From Stromatinia cepivora (taxonomy: Eukaryota; Ascomycota; Leotiomycetes; Helotiales; Sclerotiniaceae), in assembly GCA_014898415.1 (NCBI GenBank), contig RCTD01000013.1, forward strand, positions 62,001-126,000: DNA of 64,000 bases. Reading direction: 5' to 3'. Shown here piece after piece: positions 23,891-35,860 of the stretch. Under the pieces are notes generated by a model. That model saw only the letters and a program-made list of their open reading frames with translations. It did no database searches and was not told the DNA's origin. Every line of letters begins with the position of its first letter. Within the stretch, counting starts at the first letter, position 1. The translations under genes were made by a program, and so were the position numbers.

Positions 23891-25729
23891 TTCTTCAATC
23901 AATACCATACCTTGATATGACCGAAATTTCACCATGTCAAGAAGCTACTTCAATGACATTCTTTTCCAACCTGTAAACCCTGCTGGTGATGGATTACGGA
24001 TCTAAGAACCACTAATGCTACGCTAGCTCATTGTCAAAACTGGTGTCGTGAATGAGACCTTGAATAGGTTTTTCAGGAGTAGCACGTTTGTCTGAATGCT
24101 CGGCAATCTCATCCCGTCGGTTCATTTTCCTCAGGCGAGTACATGCCGTTATCGGCAGTTCAATCTTCCTACGCGTCATCTGATGGTGTATTTTTATTTA
24201 TCATTGTGATCGCAATGACATGGAGAGATGGGGAAACTTCGTCGCTGAGGTAGTAGTTGAGACCGGATTTGCGTTTGTTAGCTTTGGGATGAGCAGCAAA
24301 AATCTCAACTCTCTCTTAGGATGCAATTCGACCTACCACTTAATTAAACCATTAGCACGTTTAAATACAAATGAACCAGCTAAATTACCAGTACCTATGT
24401 TGTTTTCGGACCCGGTATTCAACTTTGGGTATGGTTTCATGTAGGGCCGGATTCAATGGCTTGGAGTTTCATTGCCGCTACCGTTGATGTGCTATCAAAA
24501 AGTTCTGCATCTCTTCCCCAACATGATCGGAAAACAAGCTGCACCGCCAATATTAGACAAGCTATCGTTGTAAATCGGCGGGTGGAATGGCAGGAGTTAA
24601 TGCAAAATTTCCTTCACCGGTTGAGCCATATAAGTCTGATTATAATGAATCTGATTTCCATCAAATTTCTCAAATACTTTTCTATCCCATTCCCTTGCCT
24701 CAAATATTAATTATGTGTGCAGTGCTGCTTAAACACGAAACTCGTCCCACCACCTTTCCTCATCTACTAATTGCCCATTTTCGTCGAATTCAACCCCCTC
24801 ACTTTTCAGCAAGCTCAATTTCTCTTTTTGGTTCATTCCCGACGGCGCATCTTGCGCTTCGCCCTTGAACCCTCCAATTGCCTGTCATTAACAACCTCAT
24901 TAGCACTACGGCTGATTACATGTCAATTTTAGTACAATGATGAAAAAGACATACACCATCAGCACAGATGATTCGATGACATGGCACCTGTGGCGCATAA
25001 GGATTTCGCTTCAAAGCTCCACCGACTGCACGAGGCGCAGTTGCGAGAGCTTTGGCAAGAGAGGCATAAGAGGAGACTTTCCCGGAAGGAATCTGGAGAA
25101 GGAGATTGTAGACTCTCTGTGGATGGATTAATGAAAGAATCGTAAAGAGTGGCGGGGACTTACACGTTGGAAGGCTGTAATGCCGATCATGGTGAAGTCA
25201 CTCGAGGCAGATAGAGAGCTTACTTGCGACATTGCTATTCCTCGGCTTTGCTGATGGCCAGGCTGATTTTTTGGAATTGGTTTCCTGGGGTTTGAAATTT
25301 TGATCTTCCCACGTAAAGGATAAGCTGCGTAAGTCTTTAAAATATCGGCTCTCTGGGTGCAGCCACTAGTCTTGAGCCTGGAGGAATCGAGCTTGTCTTA
25401 CAGATATCCTACTGTTGGGCCGGACTGGTGTTGTGCGATGATACTGTAAAAGCAAGGAAATGTTTTAACATAAAATTAAATTTGAAGTTCGTATCTAACA
25501 AGGACAAAAAGCAGGCCTGAAGAAAACGAAGTTAGATGATCTTGTGGCAGGGAATGTAAGCTTCTCATTGGTCACTTCTATCACAGTGATTGCTGAGTCA
25601 TCTTCGCATCAACGACAACCCCCCACGATCTTCTCATCATTGGTACATCCCCAACCATTGCTTGCTTATTCAACCCTATTCGAAACCTACCTACATCAAA
25701 ACATAACTCCACTAGAGGCTATAGTTCAA
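23891..25729. other. Intergenic
   Basis: About 1.8 kb without a supported gene. An open frame continues 62 codons upstream of the chosen start at 25730 without an in-frame ATG, so it is treated as leader. Frames at 24220-24868 show no motif. Confidence 0.45.
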
Positions 25730-26482
25730 ATGTCAGACAAACATCACTTTCTCACCTCAAGTCAACGCCACCAAGCACTCCTATCTCGTGATCCTCTCGC
25801 ACATTTTTCATTCATCTACAGCGTCGTTACGACCAAGATATACTGTCGACCCACTTGTCCCTCACGACTGGCACGTCGTGCGAACATCATTTTTCATGAT
25901 ACTTGGGAAGAAGCAGAGAGGGATGGATTTCGAGCTTGCAAGAGATGTCGGCCGGATATTGATAAGGAGAGATTGAGGAACAGAGGAGATGGCGGTACAA
26001 ACAGGAACTGTGTGAAAAACTCTGTCGGCCATGTGGATAAGGCACTTGGGGGTGATGATTTGGGTGAGATTGGAAGGGGGAAGAGAATTGTCGACAGGGC
26101 CATGAAGTTAATTGAGAACGAAGTGGAGAATGATGGCCAGAAATGGACGGTAAAGAAAATGGCAAAGGAAATTGGTCTGACGGAAAGTCATTTCTGTAGA
26201 ATATTTAAGATGGAGGCAGGTGTGACTATGGGAGAGTATAGGACGAAAGTCATCGGGCAGCAGCTGCTGGAAATTCCCCAGAGCAACGAGACTATAGCGG
26301 GGTGGGATGTATCTCCAGAAACTGAAACAGTGGTCCATTGGGACAACTCCTGGGATAAGATTGGTGGAACCCATATCCCAGATATCGACTTCCCATTCCT
26401 TGTTAGTGACTCAGCCATCGTTTTTGACACTCACTTGGATGACGGATTGGAGTTTTTGAACCTTGAGTGCTGCGGAGATTGA
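25730..26482 (+). CDS. Ada-like methylphosphotriester sensor with AraC-type HTH
   Basis: Predicted DNA repair/adaptive-response protein: the N-terminal Ada zinc domain takes a methyl group from DNA methylphosphotriesters onto a zinc-bound cysteine, and the AraC helix-turn-helix binds DNA. Single exon, 250 aa; the start is the first ATG of the frame. Zinc ligands are Cys39, Cys43, Cys70 and Cys73 (motifs FIYSVVTTKIYCRPTCPSR and FRACKRCRPD), one residue off the bacterial Ada register. The HTH is KWTVKKMAKEIGLTESHF followed by FKMEAGVTMGEYR. The O6-methylguanine transferase domain of bacterial Ada is absent, as in other fungal members. The last 80 residues are acidic and Asp/Trp-rich with no match I know. 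The bacterial ancestry of this architecture is established; any recent transfer is not shown here. Confidence 0.9.
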   Translation: MSDKHHFLTSSQRHQALLSRDPLAHFSFIYSVVTTKIYCRPTCPSRLARRANIIFHDTWEEAERDGFRACKRCRPDIDKERLRNRGDGGTNRNCVKNSVGHVDKALGGDDLGEIGRGKRIVDRAMKLIENEVENDGQKWTVKKMAKEIGLTESHFCRIFKMEAGVTMGEYRTKVIGQQLLEIPQSNETIAGWDVSPETETVVHWDNSWDKIGGTHIPDIDFPFLVSDSAIVFDTHLDDGLEFLNLECCGD

Positions 26483-28425
26483 TAAAACATCCAAATCAAC
26501 GGACCCACAAAATTAATTTCACATCCTATCTGGCGGATTCAATGGAGTTTCTCGAATCCAAAGCCACAAGAAGCAAATTGTCCCAAATACGAATGTTATT
26601 TCTACACAAGACTATAAGTGGGATACCAGGACTTTATTTTCAACTAAATACCCTAGGCCACCAAAATGAACCTGACACGCCAGCGCAGGTGGATACAAGT
26701 AGCATACATTGAGAAAATTATAGGATTATCCCGATCGTCAATTGTGAGCCAAAGCTCTGCAGGATTCATTACCTCCTCATATTTTCATGAGATAGGTATC
26801 TTCTGCTAAGTACGCCTAGATGTGTAAGTCGGCAATTGTTAGCTGTGTTGGACAATGGTACAATCCATAATCGGAGAGGGTACAAATCCAATTCTTATTG
26901 CTTGGCTAATAAATTTACAACTGCAATTAATTTCATACTACCTTCGCAAAGGATACTTCTTGTAACTCTATACTCGAGGGTCCGCGAGCTTGAAAGAAGC
27001 ACAGGCCGCTGAAAAGTGCACAGTTGGATTTCGCTCTCCCTGAAGCTGTTGGTTTTTGGTGACTGTTTCGTCTTCATGTCCGCCGACTTCGGTAAATGGA
27101 TCAAAAAAGACGAAATACACATCATCAACTAGTGAAATACTAGTTGAGTGTGTCACAGAAAGAAAATTACTTACTGTTGCTAATGCTGACGAGTAGTACT
27201 CGTGATTATAGTTTCACCATATTTTTATTTTGTGAGCATATTTTTCAAATCCAGACTAGCGCCATACTGGCTCTTTGCCGGTCATACGTGTCATTCTAAG
27301 AAGATCATATCAAATGAGGTAAACCGATTGAGAATAACCATATTATTATGCGATTCAAAAAAAATTAACAAAGGCCAAGATTTCAGGACCCCGCATCACG
27401 ATCTGAACGATTGAAACCATGATAGGGTCGCCGGTCAATATTGGGTGAAGTAAAGCATATCATAAACAGACTTCTAAACCGCCAACTACCAAGCTGACAA
27501 TTAGAAGCTCTTTGAGGTTAGTTTAGTACGTTCGGCAATATGATATGTGAATTGGGTGGCGTTGGGGGCGTGCTCGCTTAAAAATAAAGGTTGAAACTAT
27601 GGCGCGGTAGTCAAATGGCAATTTTTGAAACGATCTAGATCTTTACTAGATATGAAATGACAAGGATAACGCGATTTATTATTCCTCCAAGTTTCTTTAG
27701 TCCCGGCAGTGGCCACGCACACACTCTAGCCCGGGACTAGCGCAGCCCTAATCAAATTTCGTAGACATCATACAATTGCCGATGAAAGATGACACGTCGT
27801 CTCGCTGTCTTTTATTCCATAGCAAACGATTCTGTTGTGATAATAGCTCACCGATAAGAAGAGCTTGGATGACAAAAATGACAAGTGTCATCTGTTTAAT
27901 TTTGGAGGAAAGATGTCAAACTATGCTATTTCAAAAGTGAGCATTGAAGTGCAAAGGAAAAATGGTATGATGCTTCAGAACCAACAATTGTTGTGTCAAT
28001 GTGTTAAAATCAGATAATATCGCACTTTGGTTCATGGGAGCCGCAAGCAGAGAAGACCTTGAGAATAAAGACAAAGCACTTTTTATTTCATGATACTTTT
28101 GATGTATGTCTATGACTAGAAAACATGACCCAATTACTGCGAATTTCCAACCCCCTTAGTCTAAAGCGCAAAGATCTGATCCTAGCGTCTAGCAAGTTCA
28201 TCGCATCAACACCTCTTCTCCAGATCACAATCTTCCAATTAACACACTCAAACAACTCTTGTAGAATATCACATCAACTCCCGACTCCTTCACTACCATA
28301 AATCTGTGTAGAAACACCTTAAGCTTTCGTCGTAGAAGGACTTGAGGAGGAACCGTTAGCTTTTTTCCGCAGTAGATCAGGAAGAACATACAAATTCAGG
28401 GTCTTAAATTGAATCAAGCATCATC
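26483..28425. other. Intergenic
   Basis: About 1.9 kb. A minus-strand frame at 26968-27156 (with VDDVYFVFFDPFTEVGGHED) has fairly protein-like composition but is short, lacks an ATG-led start and matches nothing I know; it may be an exon relic. A small perfect hairpin lies at 27125-27147. Otherwise nothing is seen. Confidence 0.4.
27125..27147. repeat. Perfect 9-bp inverted repeat
   Basis: TCAACTAGT and ACTAGTTGA flank a 5-base GAAAT loop. Confidence 0.8.
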
Positions 28426-29418
28426 TTATGACACTGGAGCTTGAATCAATCTATTCAAACACTCCCTAGAGTCTTTAGATAGATACCCGGTTTCGGGGTC
28501 CATAACTGCCCAGTCACAATCCAGATTCATATTGAAAAAGTGATAAATGACCCGTGGAACTTCTCCGCAGAATCGAAGACCTCTTCTGTCATCATATGCA
28601 TAGGCGTATGAGTTCTTGCAGCGGTCTGAGAAATGTTGGCTAGAGGCTCTGCATTCATTGTGGTTGTGGGCTTCTCGGCAGCATGCTGCATCTGTGTTCA
28701 GGACTCTGCAATCGGAGGCACAACCCGTATATGTAGGGTCTTTACCAACAAGAACTTTGTGACTATCGGGACACCAACCGCCTGCAGGATCCTCGGTACA
28801 ACCATAAGGGAGGCATTTCTCTGTGTCAGGAACTATGATCATTGGGTATGTATAGCCATCAACCAAGCTATGATCCATGTGAGCTCCGCCCGCGTGCGAA
28901 TGACCGTTGGCCTTTGGCTGATATGTCGCTTCATTGAGGTTGTAGATATCGCCATAGCCACTATTAAAGCGAAAGCCTTCGGTAACACACTCTGCACCGT
29001 TCTCATTGCATCCATACTGCAAAGTTTCCCTTCTGGTATAAGCGGTACCCTCGGGCCAGAACATCTCAGTATTTCCTTCGACCAAGACCTCGCCGGGTTT
29101 GATCTCTGGACGGCGTTGGCTTTCTGAGATGGACATTTTGACTCCATGGTAAGCCTTATTATAAACGACACCCTCCAAGAAGACTGACTGTTTCGTGTCC
29201 CCGGCATTTACATAGGCATGGATTGGACCTTGAGAGGCGAGGCTGTTCTTGATGCTATGGAAGGCAGCCATGTTCTTGACAGGGGCAAGGTATGGAGCAG
29301 ACGGAGAATAGCCATCTGCGAAGACCTGGAACTTTGTGGGCTTTAGCTCCTCAGCATCCATTGCGGCGATGCAGGGTAAGAACGCCGCGGCGGTGAGGTC
29401 TAATCTATTGATTTTCAT
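28426..29418 (-). CDS. Thaumatin-like protein (secreted)
   Basis: Single-exon gene of 330 aa with an N-terminal signal-like segment (about 20-25 residues, ending near CIAAMDA). The C-terminal half has thaumatin-family blocks in order: YGCNENGAECVTEG, DHSLVDGYTYPMIIVP (compare the DVSLVDGFNxPM block of the family), WCPDSHKVLVG, GCASDCRVLNTDAACC, and RCKNSYAYAYDD, the family signature, followed by GLRFC. The cysteines are in the expected spacing. The N-terminal 130 residues are longer than in plant members and match nothing I know. Thaumatin-like proteins are cell-wall or extracellular and often bind beta-glucan; the activity here is unknown. The start is the first ATG of the frame; the frame continues upstream without another Met. 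A decayed relative lies 2 kb upstream on the same strand. Confidence 0.85.
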   Translation of the reverse strand: MKINRLDLTAAAFLPCIAAMDAEELKPTKFQVFADGYSPSAPYLAPVKNMAAFHSIKNSLASQGPIHAYVNAGDTKQSVFLEGVVYNKAYHGVKMSISESQRRPEIKPGEVLVEGNTEMFWPEGTAYTRRETLQYGCNENGAECVTEGFRFNSGYGDIYNLNEATYQPKANGHSHAGGAHMDHSLVDGYTYPMIIVPDTEKCLPYGCTEDPAGGWCPDSHKVLVGKDPTYTGCASDCRVLNTDAACCREAHNHNECRASSQHFSDRCKNSYAYAYDDRRGLRFCGEVPRVIYHFFNMNLDCDWAVMDPETGYLSKDSRECLNRLIQAPVS

Positions 29419-31485
29419 ATTGAGAGGAACTTTCAAAATGTTTTGAATTCTATAATCTGTTAGTATTAATTCCGGTTTTTCTCCATGGAAACTGTCATAG
29501 GAGTATCAAGAAACCACGGAGGTATTCATGAGAATCTCTTGAAGTCCAACTGATTTCATCGTGATATGAAATGTGTGGAACTGGGGAAACAGTACCAAAG
29601 TTTTCTTTTTGCTGGAGAAGATATGAATTTGTGTTTCTGGGTTGACCTTGGGACAAAGGCGCACCTTAAATACACAATCAAGTCAACTAAAAAGCGGTGT
29701 CGTCATCTGTACATAGCAGGTAAACTATAATTACCCCTCCCATCAGATGCACCGGGGGATCAAAATTTTCAAGGCTAGCTTCGTAAGTGTCCAATATTGC
29801 AGATCATGTTGTCCTTCAGTTGTTCGACTAGATAGCAAACTATCGATTTTCGATATTGCGAATATGTCATCTCTGATATGACAGTAATAGTTCCAATGTA
29901 ACTCCCATTAGGCCCGATGTCTATCGATAAATCTTATGACGAACTATTCATTTGCATTTTTAGTTGATGCCGACTGTTGAATAAAGTTGCACGAACTAAC
30001 ATGCTTCGGGTCTAGATCTATCGTCTTCGGTCGACTGGAGACTACTTAGCAATTTCGAGCGATGCCCAATTGGAAATTCTGTGGCGTCTATGAGGTGGCC
30101 TCAGATGGATAATGATGCGGTATTAAATCAAATTAGGTCAAAAGTAAACGCATGACCCTAAGATGAAGTTAGAGCTCAAAAAATGATCGCGGGAATCTCG
30201 TAGTCTCGAGGAAGAGGTCTAAGATGTGAGACAAAAGTTTAGCAGCAAATAGTGAGATGAAGGGGAGGACTCAATTAGAAGTACCACAAAATTTCTTGAC
30301 TGCCGAGGCAGTGGTGAAATTTCCGGGTAAAAACGGTGGTGATGTCGAAGATGAAGGGGCGCTAGACTCTGATCGATTGAGTGGTCTCTCTAAAACTAAG
30401 CCCGATTGACCAACATCACTGCGATTCATCGACAGAGTCCTCTACATTGGCAATTCTATTTGGAATAGAAACGGCTAAATTATTCATGGCGGTATATGAA
30501 TCAATATTCCTTCACAAATGCATGGCAAAAGCTCCTACTCATTACAATCGCTTCCGAAAAGAGTAAGTACGCAATGCTCGGTGATGAATTTCGGATCGTG
30601 AAATATCCCAAGGTCTAAAACCTAAGACCAGATCGCCGATCGTGTAGTTCTAGGCCATTGAGCCTCAATATCGTTACTAAAATCGGTCAAAGTAGATGTC
30701 CCCTTTCACTCGTCAAAAATGCCAAAGTTAGTTAGTTGCATTGCACTAAATGAAAAATCTTCATAGCTACAATAGAACATAGGAATAGGGGGGCAGAAAA
30801 TACTTTATTCCGTGATTATCCAGAGATTTCACTGTAGCTAATCCTAGAAAACTTAAATTCTCCATCGGGCTTTTCTGAAGACATTTGGCAAATATGGTGA
30901 CATCACTTTATTTGACGACAGAAATGCCATTGCACATAGAGAATGAAGTTCTTGCTAGTTTGTATGCGTTGGTCACCAAATGCTCATAGATTATTTCTGG
31001 GCTTGGCTATTTTCGTAGTTCAAGAAAGGCTTTGCGAAGATTAGAAAGGTAAAAGGTATCACTGGCTTGGCTATTTTCGTAGTTCGAAATTGTTTTTCAT
31101 TTTGTAATATATCGAAGGCTAGTGGTGGTTCCTTCCCTCAATCAAGGCATCTGCATAAACAAACAAACAAGCTCATATCGAGATTTGCCACCTCTTCCTT
31201 TCCAGTGAAAAAGTGATAAAACATTGTCCATAACCACTTAAGAAACACCGACACCAAATCTAATGACTAAACACCAAGCAGACTAATGTCATGTAAAGGA
31301 AGACTGCAACCAAATGACTATGAACACAATGCCCCTTCCAATCAAACCCCAAGACCAAATGCTTATCATGAAAACCAGGAAGAATTTATCCGAATAATTG
31401 AATAGGCTCGGAATTAAGGCGCTCGGAAAATTTGGGATTTTCCTCGAGTAAAGTACCGTAGTCATGCTTCTCCAACCATTGCAAC
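29419..31485. other. Intergenic
   Basis: About 2 kb between the intact and decayed thaumatin-like loci. It contains the 22-bp direct repeat at 31000-31085. No supported gene; the plus-strand frame at 30381-30566 has no motif. Confidence 0.45.
31000..31085 (+). repeat. 22-bp exact direct repeat, 64 bp apart
   Basis: Copies at 31000-31021 and 31064-31085 share GGCTTGGCTATTTTCGTAGT plus TC. The sequence between them is unrelated. Confidence 0.9.
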
Positions 31486-32253
31486 TCAGATTCGAGACCA
31501 ACTTCTGAAGAACTCTTTTTGCTCCTGGCAGTTGTATCCGGCTGGATCATTGTAAGCCCAACGGAAAGCCTCAGGATATTTGGCAATCATATGCTAGCTA
31601 CTAGGAGTGCAGTGCTCACTGTCCTTGGATGCTTCTCTTCAACAAGTTTCGTCTGTCTGTTCAATGGCACAGTCGAAAACACGAACTGACCACGTGGTAC
31701 TGCCATTCGTGTAGTTACGCAGGTTTTTGGATAGACAGCCAAGCTCAGGAGGAAGGGCGCAACCGGCGGGCTCAGCGCAGGCCTGCATGTCCAAATGATG
31801 GACGAGCATTTCTAAGTGCAATATCTACGTGACTTACATCATAACTAGCTTCGGAAACTTCACCTGGCTGCTTGGGGCCTAGTCTCTGCTCCAGTTGTTC
31901 GAATTCGTGATCCACTTATGGAGACTCCACATTGGGTGACTTACCAAATCTCGGGTTTTTTGCTTGCGCAATTGGTGTCGTTCATCTCGCAGCCGACGTG
32001 GAAAGTCACTCTTCCCGTTGAAGTTCCTTTGCCATAGAGTAAATTCATGTTTGAAACCATGAGAGCCTCTCCCAGGATTTATGCGTACTTTCTGGTCATC
32101 GTCCGTGAGGCGAATATCATTGTGACTATTGGGACAGTCTCCGATCGTCACGTCGCCACTACCTCTTAAAATACTGGCATGGAGCCATATTGGATAGATG
32201 TCATGAATTCCGATCTGTAGTCCACCGTTCTGACTAGGATGAATATCCTTCAT
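31486..32253 (-). pseudogene. Thaumatin-like pseudogene
   Basis: Decayed relative of the gene at 28426-29418. Reading down the minus strand from an ATG at 32253, family blocks appear in different frames: VTFHVGCEMNDTNCASKKPE (after a frame break at the CCC run 32014-32016), ASYDVSHVDIAL (the family's YDVSLVDGF block), then GCALPPELGCLSKNLRNYTN and VFDCAIEQTDETC. After that an in-frame TGA (complement of 31639-31641) stands where the second Cys of the CC pair is expected, followed by REASKDSEHCTPSS, an in-frame TAG (31594-31596) in place of an expected aromatic residue, and KYPEAFRWAYNDPAGYNC, the counterpart of the AYAYDD signature. Two nonsense codons plus at least two frame changes make this a genuine pseudogene rather than a sequencing slip. 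Confidence 0.8.
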
Positions 32254-34111
32254 TTTCTTGTACTGGGTTGTATTCTAAAAATGGACGATATAGGGGTTTG
32301 TTTGATTAATTTCTAGAAGGATTTCGAAAGGTTACCAGAACTTAGCCAAAAACCGCATCATTATGGGAACTGCATCCGAATCCCTTCTCAAGACATTTTT
32401 CCAAGGTAGATTGAGCTGCTCCGGTATATGGCTTGAGTTGGACAATGAACTTCGGACTAAATATTTCTCCTGGGAAAGGAAAAGACCACTGAGACTTCAT
32501 ACAATCACAAATGGAGGTACGATAGAGGTGTATTCAAATGTGGTGTGGTTCACCGTAGCAGAAGATTAATGGTCGATGAAGTGAAGGTCTAAGATTTGGG
32601 CTTGGGATGCCAAAGACACCTCCTTTCATGAGGTACAATATTGTGATGCTTCTAACTTGCTTCAAGGTCTCCGCAAAGCTTTATGGTTTCCTTAAAGTGA
32701 TTAAAAGTAATGTGATGGATAAGAAAGGTGTATGTCGTTCAAGTATTCTCCAGACCAAGTGCACTGGAAAGCCATTAGGATTTAACTTATCGCGTTTCCA
32801 TTCGCCATAATAACGGTATGTACGTCACCGACAACATCCCCACAATCGCTGGATTCACTTTGCTGTTCCGTTGTTAATGATACCGAAAGACCATACACTA
32901 ACTTATTGTTCGATGAGTTGATTTAGCATTTTCTCTTGAAGAGCATCCAAGACCGATAAAGTTTGCAAAGTGTACGGATTCCATTTATCCACAAAGAATG
33001 ATTGTCACAGCACGTTTTTTGAGCTCAAATCTCGCTCCAAATCGATAATTAGATGGGTAAAGATGGACCAACGAATTCTATTCGCTAGCAGCTCGGTCCT
33101 TGCTTACAATAACAACTCATCAATGAATTAACATTCACATCGGGGTTGGAATTAGTATCATCCAACGTGCAACCTTCTCAGAGAACATAGGCTGGCTTCT
33201 ATTTAATACCTCGAGGTATAAAAGGGCTCTAAAAGTGAATCCTGGTTGGTATTCTGGTAGCTGTAACCCGTCGCCGTCTCGGATGATATCCTCAGCTGCA
33301 TGTATATTTATTCCTATACAGCTCCCACAAAGCGAGAAAATATACTCACAAGTATTTTATACTTCCGCAACACTCGCTACATAGCCCAGCGTCGTTTGAC
33401 CGATGTCATTGTAATGGTGGAGGCTGAGACATTGTATGGATAAAATTGTAGGCTAAACGCAGAGGTTTCTCTAAATATAATACACGATGAACCCCCAGGG
33501 AACATTGAATAAGAGGCAGAGATCGGATATCTCTTCACAACCACCAGAGCATCAAGTTTGCGTGCTCGTGAGTTTTTGATTCATTGAGTGATGTTGCCTC
33601 AACATTGAGCGGGGTTCCGAGAACAACCGGCCACTGGCAACTTTCGTGGCACTCACGTGAATATCGCCATGCCTCTTTTATATTAGCTACAGGAGTCTAT
33701 GAGTGATAACAGAATTCCAAAAGGGTATGCTTATTTGGTTACCGTTGGTGAGCTCATTAGCGATTTATTTCCTCAAGAGAACCTGAGTATTCTACCAAGG
33801 TGCATACCCCCGTGATCTTTCTGAAGCCACCTTTTGGCCGATCATGGACAACGATAATAAAGCAGAACACTTTCATTTCCCATTTTTTCTTTTTGCTTGA
33901 CTATGATGCCAGTATAGTTTCATTATATACATGAGTTTATTTTAATATGAATAAGCCGCTGTTGGGCAGAATAATATGACAGGTGCGACTATAGTGAGGA
34001 TATATATAGTTTCACTAGTACGATAATGATAAATCAACCCTCTTCACTCTTCACACCTACAATAATAATCCTTTCACCGCGACCCTAAATTCCAATTCCA
34101 ACACTCGCTAC
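32254..34111. other. Intergenic
   Basis: About 1.9 kb with no supported gene. Plus-strand frames at 32363-32569 and 32607-32810 have no recognisable features. Confidence 0.45.
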
Positions 34112-35860
34112 CTATGGTAATTCTTGCACAGGCTCATCCCTGTATCCGTATTCGTAAGTCCTCCTGCTAGCGTCCATTTCGTGTTTGGATTGAGTTCCAT
34201 GAACTTCAAAAAATCCTGCAAATGTACTATCCGGCACAAACGCAGGAGGTGGTCTGGGAGCCACTTCTGAATTTCTCGGATTCTGCTTCTTCCTTCGAAG
34301 CATACACAAACCTATACCAGCGAGAATAGTCACGGCTGAGAAAATCCCGACAACTATGCCTGCAAGTACACCATGAGAAAGACCAGTTTGTGTGTCGGTT
34401 GTAGCTGCTGTAGCTGCTGCAGCTGCTGTAGTTGGGCTGCTTGCTCCAGGTTCGGTTGTGACGGTACCATTCACTACCACTATCCCATTGGTAGTTACAT
34501 TAGCACAGCTTTCGACCGTATCTTTGGATATAGTGGGCACAAGGTCAGTGGCTGTCGACGGGTTTGCCTGCCAGAGAGTGAAAGTGTTTTCATCATGATT
34601 AACCATGAGATAGGCCGCCGTCAAGAAGTAACGACCCAAAGTTGATGGTTGGTTTGACGTAACGCCGTAAAGGAACTCTCGTTCACTTTCATTAAATATT
34701 CGACTACCATTGCGGTCAATTGAGACGAAGGGTGGCATGAATTGACTATTTGGAATGGTGACTTGAAGCCCCGAGCTAAGCTTAATCGACATGTCTCCTT
34801 GGAAGCTAGGATATTATTGTTAACGTAGTAAGTAGGGTTGGAGAATTTATACTTACTAATTGGTTGCATCATACAATTGAGCGAGCCAGTGCAGCCCGTA
34901 GGAAACCCCTGTGGTCTGAGTATTGGTTTGGTTCTGAAAGGTAGCAAAGATTGACTCAGGTGCCTCGATTAAAAGTTGTCGTTGGGGAACAATGCATACA
35001 GGTAAAGCAAAGTTGGGAGGAAAAATGCTGGTAGTGCTGCCAGTGCGGTCGATAAGTTCAATGTCAGATATAGTAACCTTCATTCCAGTCCAGCATCCTG
35101 TTGCGTCACTGTAGTCCAATGCTTGCGTGTAGTTCTGCCCAATGACTTTTTCCTGATCGTATCCTCCAACCACAACTTGCCCATCTAGGGGTTGATCTAC
35201 CCACATCCGACCCCAGAAAATTGACCACACCCTTGATGCAATCTTCCCCGTTTCAACAAGGCTGTTTAAATACGTTGAGTTGGCGCCCATTCCCATCGCA
35301 TGGAGAATGGTGTAACCATGGTCCCAGTTTTGTCTCGGTATGCCAATTGGAAACTTGCTGAGATTGGTAGCACCTGGTGAAAATGTGTCTGAGCCTGCAA
35401 GACTGGTCGTCATAAGATCTGCGATGCCACTTTCGGCACCATAGCCTGCTGTTTCAATGGTTGCCCCTGCCACCGCCACCATATTGCTACCCTTTTCATA
35501 AGTCGTCGACCCATTTTCGAAAAAGAAGTTACCGCGGCGAACCCTGCAGATGGTATCGTCAAAGATAATGCTTGCATCACACAACGCATCATAGTCATAC
35601 AACCAAGTATTGTTCAGCTCACTAAGAATATGTTAGCAAGAGGAAGAAAATCTGGAAGGAAATGGGTCTAATTACGCCCAAGGAAGAACTACTATATTTT
35701 GAGCTGGAGTTCCGACGGTAACTGATATACCTCGCATATAAGAGTTTTCAATGTCGGGAAGGACTTGTATATCTTTCAATGGCAAAGAAATGGCCGAATA
35801 GTTGCATGATGTTGCCTCTGCCAGAGAGTACAAAAAGGTAAAAAGAAGCCTGAAATGCAT
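34112..35860 (-). CDS. Aspartic peptidase-like membrane protein lacking the catalytic Asp motifs
   Basis: Exons 35676-35860, 34857-35621 and 34112-34805 sum to 548 codons, 547 aa. Order: signal peptide (about 1-18), a pepsin-like (A1) lumenal domain of about 430 residues, a short Ala/Thr run, one transmembrane helix (VLAGIVVGIFSAVTILAGIG) and a cytoplasmic tail of about 60 residues with Pro-rich and Tyr-containing stretches. Pepsin-fold marks include ISVTVGTPAQNIVVLPWA, VVVGGYD and the C-terminal segment ending in TFTLWQAN. At the place of the first DTGS motif the sequence is LPWAELNNTWLY; no second DTG/DSG is seen where IELIDRTGSTTSIFP stands. It is therefore probably a non-catalytic member of the fungal acid-protease-like surface proteins. 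The GH47 gene is divergent, 572 bp away. Confidence 0.85.

Noticed and set aside
28633..29127. 164-residue plus-strand frame
   Set aside because: Antisense shadow of the thaumatin-like gene, whose cysteine pattern is clearly on the minus strand.
34373..34645. Cys/Ser-rich plus-strand frame
   Set aside because: Shadow of the Ala/Thr linker codons of the aspartic-peptidase-like gene.
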